This document shows positions 56,721 to 64,000 of a stretch of DNA of 64,000 nt, piece by piece. This stretch comes from Diphasiastrum complanatum (lineage: Eukaryota; Streptophyta; Lycopodiopsida; Lycopodiales; Lycopodiaceae): contig CM055113.1 in assembly GCA_029204225.1 (NCBI GenBank), positions 1,003,973 to 1,067,972 of the forward strand, given 5' to 3'. Each line of letters begins with the position of its first letter. Positions within the stretch are counted from its first letter, which is position 1. The position numbers and the translations under genes were made by a program. The notes beneath the pieces were generated by a model. It saw only the letters and a list, made by a program, of their open reading frames with translations, did no database searches and was not told the origin of the DNA.

Positions 56721-57424
56721 TGTATAAAAAACATCATTTCAGGAAAGTTTGAGAGATGCCAATGCCATGGAGTTTGGAGCGCTTTTTAAAAGCATTCAAT
56801 TAAAAAATAAAAACGTGTAGCTGACGGCTCACAAGCGCTGAAGAATCGAAAGCCAATGTTGGTAGGCAATCATCCCGCCGTGTTGATATGGAGGCCAACA
56901 TTTTCAAATCATTTGCAAAAAGTGTACATTGCCTAACAGTTGAATCTCACGAATTTCGATACTCAGAAGCATAAAATTGTAGTGCACGGTGAAAATCAAC
57001 TGATATTTTCTAGTTATACTTTTGATAAATTGTGGGCCAATTTGGAGTGTGGATACTGACTTGATCCACTAGAATACCAAGTCTTTCCATCTATTACATC
57101 GCGGCATTAGCACATAGTAGGGATCTAATCACAATTGGTGAGGGCTTGCGACATAGCTCTGGTGGAATTTAAAGCTTTCTCAAAAATGGTCCTGCGCCAT
57201 TTTGATTGCTCACCCAATGCGGGTAGCTTGTCCAATTCTTTGTTTGCCTCGATCTCTGAGGTCTTGACCTTGATTATCCATCCACCCATTGAGGACGCAT
57301 GCGGATGTTGTTGTAGAAAGATTTAAGTCCGGTCCTCGATGGTGATCAAAATGATGGCCTAGTCTTGAAAGTCGATGGACATGCTTCTGTGAGCATAGTA
57401 TCTGGGACTTCTTCAATATCTCTA
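56721..57424. other. Unassigned spacer
   Basis: No gene, motif or repeat recognised before the LTR at 57425. Confidence 0.3.
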
Positions 57425-58277
57425 TGTTAAAAATATCACTTCCAACTTGATGTACCTTGTAGATCTCAAGTTAATTGATCTTGATAGGATCTCACACATG
57501 TGGAGTCTATTCCCACATGTGAAAGAATGCACATAAGTCACTTTTATAAAGTTAGATTGATTTTAGCTTGATCTACACTAGTTTGAACTTGACCTTTGAG
57601 AAGAATCTTGAAAATGGTCAAATTGGTCACACTTTATGTAAATAGATTTGACTTCCATGTGAATGAGTTATTACTCACACATGTCAAGATACCATTCACA
57701 CATGTGGATAAGCTTCTAGATGATAAGATAGGAAGATTCCATTAGATCCTATTTAGTAGAAAATATTCCTATAAATGTGGAAGACTAGTTTTTTGTTTCC
57801 TAGCCAAAGAGAATAGTCAACTTTGGGAAATGAGCAAATATGGCTCCCATTGGTGGATCTGGATGACTAGGCACTCTTCACACGTGTTAAGGCTTGCTAG
57901 ACCATACACAACTTGTGGATGTACTTGATGTATAAAGGGATCAACCAAATCAATGAGAAGTTGATGTGACATTGGCAAATTCTAGCTTGCTTGTATTTTC
58001 CACATTTGTCTTGTGTTTTTGTGATTGAAATGCATTTCTAAGCTTGAGTACTTTACTCTTTGTAAACAGGCCGTATAGGTGCTATCCTCCACACGTGTGA
58101 GGCCGCTCATCCAAGTTTTTAATCATTTGATTCATTGCTCTTGCTTAAATCGTAGTGTAAAGCATCTAGATCAAGATCTAACACCTAGAACTTGATAGAT
58201 CTTTGGATTAAGCAATCAATAACTCTTAATGATTGATAAGTACAATCATAATTGTTCTTTTTCTCTGAAAATTGACA
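57425..58277 (+). repeat. 5' LTR with repeated ACACGTGT/ACACATGT palindromes
   Basis: 853 bp, TGTTAAAAAT...ATTGACA. It contains six CACATGTG or CACACGTG-type words (near 57494, 57513, 57673, 57700, 57887 and 58088) and TATA candidates CCTATAAAT (57768) and TGTATAAAGG (57930). Confidence 0.9.
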
Positions 58278-58289
58278 TGGTATCAGAGC
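58278..58289 (+). other. Primer-binding site, initiator Met tRNA
   Basis: TGGTATCAGAGC directly after the 5' LTR. Confidence 0.95.
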
Positions 58290-58649
58290 ATAAATTTTTT
58301 TGACATTAGCCCTACCTTCAAATTAACTTCCATTAGTATTTTTTGACCCAAAAAATTGCATATTAGTCCAGAATTCAAGGTTTAAGATCGGATCTATAAG
58401 GCTGATTTATTCAGATCTTAAGTGTGTGTGAAATAATCAAACAAAATTGAACTAGAATCAATTTTTTGGAGGAGTGATTTGCTAGGATATTTGTAGTAGA
58501 TCTATTATACCATCATCCAAGTTGAACTAGGATTGATTGGGACGACATTAGAAGCTTTTTGAAAGCTAGAAATCTATCTTAGATCAGTCTTATCAATAAA
58601 TCTTTGTGTATCTCATAAGCTTTCACTCACAATGACATCCATGGGGATA

Positions 58650-61600
58650 TATGTTAAAATCTCGTGAGAAACTAACTTCCACAAACTATTCCATTTGGAA
58701 AGTAAGGATGGAATCACTACTAGTGGTTCATGACCTCTTTGATATTGTTTTAGGAGTTGAGGAAGAGCCTCAAGCTACCCAAGAACAACTAAAATACAAG
58801 AAGAGGGTTATATTAGCCCTACATTGCTTAAAGTTGAATGTAAGCAATGACCTCTTGAAGGAGGTGGCTTCTTGTACCACATCAAAAGAGGCTTGGGATT
58901 CACTAAAGAACATTTATGAATCCAATAACACTTCAAGAGTGCTTATGCTAAGAAACTTGATCTTGCAAAGCATGGGGGAGAAAATGGACAAGAGTATCTC
59001 CTAGATAAAATCTTTGAGTAAAGAATTGGGATCTACAGGAGAGAAGATCCAAGACAATGAACTAGTACAAGTAATTTTGAATGAATTAGGAGATGAGTTC
59101 TCTAATCTAGTTCAGCCTTTTGCTATTCAAGACCAACTTCCATCAATTGAAAAATTGCATAATGTTCTTGTGGCCGAGGAGAGTAGGCTTCTACACCTCA
59201 AAACAAGAATGGGGTGATTCTTATCACTACATAATGGTGATGAGAAAGCAAACTTCACATCTAAAGGCAAAAAGAAGACTCATCCTTTCAGGAAGATTTA
59301 AGGCAAGGAGGCCAAGGCAAAGGATGGAGGATCTACCTCCAAAGGGAAGCAAAAGAACAAAGCCAAGCTAAAGTGTTTCTTTTGTGGGAAGAAAGAACAC
59401 TTTGCTTCCGAATGTTATAAGAAGAATAATGCACAAGGGAGTGAAGATCAAGGAAATCTTGCACAAGGGGAGGAGGAAGAGGATGGCTTCAACACATCCT
59501 TGATGATAGCATCTACACCAAGATCAAGCCAAGAGATATGGTGGATTGATAGTGGGGCTAGTTCCCACATCTCATTCAACAGGCATTACTTTTCTAATCG
59601 CTTAGGATAATGTTTTGTATGTTCCATCCGTTAAGAAAAACTTGCTTAGTGTTGTCCATCTTGAAAAAAGATAAGTGCATAGCTAATGGCATTAAGCAAG
59701 AAGGATCTATAAGTTGGATGCTAATGTGGCTATTGAAAGTGTGAAAATGGTTAGGGAGGAGTTGACTCAAGTGGAGCTTTGGCACAAAAGATTGGGCCAT
59801 CATAATCTTCAATCAATGGAATCCATGGCATCAAAAGAGCTAGCTCTCGGCCTACCAAAAGCTTTCAAGAAGTGTGGCAAAGTGTGTGAGGCATGTGGCC
59901 TTGCAAAGTCACACAAGACTTCCTACAAGATATCTTTAACAAGATCTACCTCACATTTAGATCTTATCCATTCGGATGTACATGCTTTTTCTCATGAAAG
60001 TAATGGAGGTGCTTTAATGTATGTGACTTTTATAGATGATTGTACTAGATACACTTGAATTGAATTATTGCCTAAGAAAACCCTTGTATATGAAGCTTTT
60101 GTAAAGTTTAAGTCTCTAGTGGAAAAGCAACTTAGTTCTTGCATTAAAGTTCTAATAAGCCCAATGTAAAATATTTTAAAGTGTTTGGATGTATATGTTA
60201 TGTCCACATTCTTTTGAAAACAAGAAGGAAAGAAGATGCAACTTCCTTCAAAGGAATATTTGTAGGCTATAGTGAAAATAGCAAAGGATATAGGATATTT
60301 GATCCTATCTTAAAAAAAGTAAAAGCTAGCAGTAATGTCTTATTTGATGAATCTCAAAGTTGCAAGCTGTCTCCAAATGCATCTAATCTCTTAGGTGATG
60401 AAGATCTTGCAACACTCGAGGAGGAGCCTCTTGAAAATGATCTTTTGGAAGATCAAAATCAAGTTCCAAAGGAGCTGAGAAGATTCACAAGGAGCAAGGC
60501 CGAGCCTTCAAGGCCCACATACAAGAAAGGGAAGCAAAGGGAAGACACAACTCCTTTTACCTCTTACTCTTTTCTAACCACAATGCTTGAAGAGCCATCA
60601 TGTTATGAAGATGCAAGTAGATCACAAGTTTGGAGAGATGCAATGCAAGTAGAGTTTGATGCTTTGATAGATAATCAAACTTGGAATCTTGTACACCTTC
60701 CATATGGGAAGAAGCCACTTGCATGTAAGTGGATCTATAGATTAAAGTACAATCAAGATGGATCTATAAGTAAGTACAAAGCTAGATCGGTTGCTAAGGG
60801 ATATCTTCAAACTAAAGGCATAGATTATGAAGAAACATTTGCTCCTAAAGCAAAGCTTGTAACCATTAGATTGATCATTTGTATTGCTACTTTATTCAAG
60901 TGGAATCTCTATCAAATGGATGTGACAAATGCTTTCTTGAATGGCTACTTGGAGGAGGAAATATACATGTTGCAACTCGAGGGCTTCATCAAGGATGGTG
61001 AGGAGGACAAGGTTTGCCACTTAAGGAAGAGCCTATATGGCTTGAAGCAAGCACCTAGAGCTTGGTACTCTAGGTTGCATGATTCTCTCTACTCTCTTAG
61101 CTTTGTGATTAGCTCTTATGAGACTTCTTTGTACATCAAATGTAATGATGGAAAGATCATCATTTTAGTACTTTATGTTGATGATATCATATTGACAGGA
61201 AATGATGGTGAAGGCATAAGAAATGTTAAAGTTTCTTTGTCTAGTAAATTCAAGATGGTAGATCTAGGACTTCTTAAGTTCATACTTGAAATAAAAGTTA
61301 CTAGAGGGAGTGATTTTACTTTTATAAGTCAATCAAAGTATGCTACTTCCATTCTTGAAAGGTTCAGCATGAAAGATTGTAAGGGGATTGACACCCCTGT
61401 GGAGCAAGTTTGTAAAGTTACTAATGATTGTGATGAAGCAACCTTTGAGGACATCACACTCTTTAGGAAGCTAATAGGCTCCTTATGCTATTTGACAATC
61501 ACTAGACCAGATTTGAGTTACAGTGTAAGCAAGTTAAGTCAATATATGCAAGTTCCTTTGATGCATCGTTGGAAAAGTGCCAAGAGAGTGCTTAGATATG

Positions 61601-62137
61601 TCTCTTCTACTAGATTATTTGGCGTTCTCTATCAAGGATCTAACTTGTACTTGAGAGCATTTTCGGATTCAAATTTTGCAAGAGACAAGATGGATAGAAG
61701 ATCCATAAGTGCATTTGTCACCTTTCTTTGTGGAGGAGTGATATCTTTCCAAAAAGCAAGATACAATTTCTCTTTCCTCTTGTGAAGCCGAGTACAAGGC
61801 ATTTACTTCAACAACCAAAGAACTCCTATGGCTAAGAAGATTTTTGGTGGATCTTCAAGTGCTAAAGGCTGAGGAGGTCCCTTGCATCTATTGTGACAAT
61901 CAAGCTTCTCAACAAAGTGCCACCAATCCATTCTTCCATGATAGAACAAAGCATATTAAGATAGCTCATCACTTTGTGAGGGAGAAGGTGCAATCCAAGG
62001 AGGTTCAACTTCATCATGTGCCATCATCCGAGTGCATAGCTGATATCTTAACCAAACCTTTGGCTAAAGATTCATTTTTCAAGTTAAGAGATGCTCTTGG
62101 AGTTGTAGATAGATGTACATTAGACTTGCCAAGTTAG
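58650..62137 (+). pseudogene. Copia gag-pol relic
   Basis: Gag 58651-59217 (STNYSIWKVRMESLL) with an early frame slip and a TAG at 59002-59004. Zinc knuckle CFFCGKKEHFASEC at about 59370-59412 and protease WWIDSGASSHIS near 59540-59575, then a gap of about 80 codons. The integrase N-part lies at 59700-60160 (WHKRLGH, CEACGLAKSH, HSDVHAF, a TGA for Trp in RYT-IELL). The core from the second Asp to the Glu is deleted. The RT/RNase H frame runs 60181-61785 (534 codons, intact: QMDVTNAFLNG, LYVDDIILTG), then a frameshift near 61755. The RNase H end (EAEYKAF, YCDNQASQQ, HVPSSECIADILTKPLAK) reaches a TAG at 62137. The RT frame is the longest intact piece. Confidence 0.93.
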
Positions 62138-62150
62138 GAGTGAGGAGGAG

Positions 62151-62858
62151 TATTAAAAATACCACTTCCAACTTGATGTACATTGTAGATCTCAAGCTAA
62201 TTTGATCTTGATAGGATCTCACACGTGTGGAGTCTGTTCCCGTGTGTGAAAAAATGTTCATAAGTCACTTTTATAAAGCTAGATTGATTCTAGCTTGATG
62301 TACACTAGTGTGAAATTGACCTTTGAGTAGAATCTTGAAAATGGTCAAATTGGTCAAACTTTATGTAAATAGATTGGACTTCCATGTGAATGAGTTATTA
62401 CTCACACATGTCAAGATACCATTCACACGTGTGGATAAGCTTCTAGATGATAAGATAGGAATATTCCATTAGATCCTATTTTATAGGTAATATTGCTATA
62501 AATGTGGAAGACTAGCTTTTTGTTTTCTAGCCAAAGAGAATAGTCAACTTTGGGAAATGAGCACACATGGCTCCCATTGGTGGATCTGGATGACTAGGCA
62601 CTCTTCACACGTGTGAAGGCTTGTTGTACAATACACAACTTGTGGATGTACTTGATCTATAAAGAGATCAACCAAATAAATGAGAAGTTGATGTGACAAA
62701 TTCTAGTCTTGCTTGTATTTTCCACATTTGTCTTGTGTTTTTGTGATTGAAATGCATTTCTAAGGTTGAGTACTTTACTCTCTGTAAACATGCCGTATAG
62801 GTACTATCCTCCACATGTGTGAGGCCGCTCATCCAAGTTTTTAATCATTTGATCCATT
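62151..62858 (+). repeat. 3' LTR, truncated
   Basis: Matches the 5' LTR to TTAATCATTTGATxCATTG, then is replaced by TGTTTAGCACAT. The first two bases are TA instead of TG. Confidence 0.9.
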
Positions 62859-62859
62859 G

Positions 62860-63552
62860 TGTTTAGCACATAAAATGATTCTAGATTGAGTATCAAGATC
62901 TAGTTCTAGAATTTATGACCAAAGCACAATCTAGCATCCTAACAATCAAAGATTGATTGCTTCCAATATCAAAAGAGAAGAAGTACAAGAATTTAATGCA
63001 TTAGCATAACCTTCTACTCGAGTTAGAGAAAGAAAGAGAGAGCAAAATTCAAGCAAACAATATCAGAGATCCAAATTGATATAGCTTCAAAGCTTGGTTC
63101 TTCATCAAAAATTATGAGAGAGCTTACACAAATTTATGGAGATTGGAGTAGCTTGAGGTAGAACCATCTCTCTCCTATTTTCATAGACATCTAAAAGTGA
63201 TAACTAGCAAACTAGTGACATTTGTCACTTTACATGCATGCATTTCTACCTACTTTTACCAAGTGTCAAATTCAAAACTAGAATTGTCCAAATCACTATG
63301 CATGTGTTCAATTAAACTTTGTGCATGCCTTGCATGTCACTTTGGATCACTTACAATTATTGCATGTGATATGCCACGAGTTTCTACAAGCCCATAATTG
63401 GCATTTCTATGTCTACATTCTATATGCATGTTCTATATGACCAACTAGACTCAAGAAACCATGTAGCTCGAGATTCTTCTAGGCCAATTTTGGTATTTAC
63501 AATATGAAACATTCCATACACATAGAAAAAACTTTGCCAAAGCCTAAAGTCA
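62860..63552 (+). repeat. LTR-like dispersed repeat (TG...CA), copy 2
   Basis: Homologous to 10863-11562 along its whole length. It cuts the copia 3' LTR on its left and abuts another copia RNase H relic on its right. No matching 5-mers flank it (CATTG and GGATA). Confidence 0.65.
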
Positions 63553-64000
63553 GGATAGATGATTTTTTATTTTCAGCAAAACACCTATGCATATGTTATG
63601 GAGATAGCCAATCTGCCAATATTCTTGAAAGATATATGGATATAGATTGGGCAGGAGATATTGACACTAGAAAATCAACTTCTAGATTTTTATTCTTATT
63701 CAATCAAGGCCATGGAAGAGCTGAAAACAGACCTCAGTAGTATTATCATCAACTGAATCAAAATACATAGCTGCCACAAATGCTACCAAGGAGGCGATTT
63801 GGGTGAGGAATCTACTTGCAGAATTCGACCTTGCTCAACTACATCCAACTACCATATATTGTGACAATTAGGGCACAACAACACTATCTCTAAATCCGCG
63901 ATTTCACTCTCAAAGCAAGCATATTAAAATCAAATATCACTAACTTAGAAAAAAAGTGCAAATCAAGGAAGTGTCATTAGTTTACTGCAGGGACTGATTT
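63553..64000 (+). pseudogene. Copia RNase H relic, runs off the window
   Basis: Plus frame: LCICYGDSQSAN, YMDIDWAGDIDTRKSTSRF, then in shifted frames SSTESKYIAATNATKEAIWV, YCDN (followed by TAG) and SLNPRFHSQSKHIKIKYH. It resembles the RNase H of the older split element (CICYG...DVDTRKST). Frameshifts and stops are frequent. The upstream RT is absent. Continues past the window end. Confidence 0.8.

Larger units (their letters stand above)
57425..62858 (+). mobile_element. Decayed copia retrotransposon with 853-bp LTR
   Basis: Plus-strand element: 5' LTR 57425-58277, PBS TGGTATCAGAGC at 58278-58289, gag-pol relic 58650-62137, purine run GAGGAGGAG (about 62142-62150), then 3' LTR from 62151. 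The 3' LTR is cut at about 62858 where LTR-like repeat copy 2 begins. LTR divergence is several percent by eye. Frameshifts, stops and an integrase deletion make it inactive. Confidence 0.93.

Overview
The window is nuclear DNA of a land plant. It carries Arabidopsis-type telomere-like TTTAGGG repeats, Ty1/copia elements primed by the plant initiator-Met tRNA (PBS TGGTATCAGAGC), Ty3/gypsy and LINE relics, Helitron-type helicase pieces, long (GA)n tracts and AT-rich spacers. I see no intact cellular gene, tRNA or rRNA. The texture suggests a large, repeat-rich genome (fern, lycophyte, gymnosperm or a big angiosperm); the species cannot be fixed from this sequence.

Layout. 0-3 kb: GC-rich low-complexity DNA, CT/CA microsatellites with CCCTAAA repeats, then a LINE 3' fragment (+) abutting a gypsy integrase fragment (-). 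3.3-5.8 kb and 10.0-10.8 kb: minus-strand decayed coding sequences that I do not recognise, whose in-frame stops are almost all TAG. 5.8-10.0 kb: GC-rich hairpin repeats, telomere-like DNA, a LINE relic, and a 1.3-kb (GGGYYAA)n heptamer satellite. 10.9-22.6 kb: LTR-like repeat, CGAAAAA-rich minisatellites, a decayed gypsy pol (-), and two outward-facing LTR copies. 22.6-28.2 kb: dispersed repeats, a second cluster of hairpin repeats inside an AT-rich satellite, and AT-rich DNA.

28.3-34.7 kb holds a complete young copia element (655-bp LTRs with about 2 differences, 5-bp target duplication GCAAT, PBS, polypurine tract, uninterrupted 1317-aa Gag-Pol). It is inserted in the RNase H region of an older copia element. 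That host element appears split: its 3' part lies on + (28.25-35.6 kb) and its 5' part on - (36.04-40.0 kb). The two ends meet at the same point of the RNase H domain and both abut heptamer satellite, as a local inversion would produce. A TIR element sits inside the 5' part.

40-46.5 kb is unrecognised DNA, (GA)n tracts and dispersed repeats. 47-55.5 kb contains an inverted duplication of a small unknown ORF and scattered pieces of a Helitron-like element (helicase parts and an APE-type endonuclease). These are interrupted by a second copia element (49961-54582, target duplication CTTGT) that keeps gag but has lost protease, integrase and most RT. 55.5-57.4 kb has short repeats and a foldback sequence. 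57.4-62.9 kb is a third, decayed copia element (+) with 853-bp LTRs. The window ends in another copia RNase H relic.

Functionally the window records successive transposon insertion, deletion and rearrangement. Only the 28.3-34.7 kb element looks competent to move.
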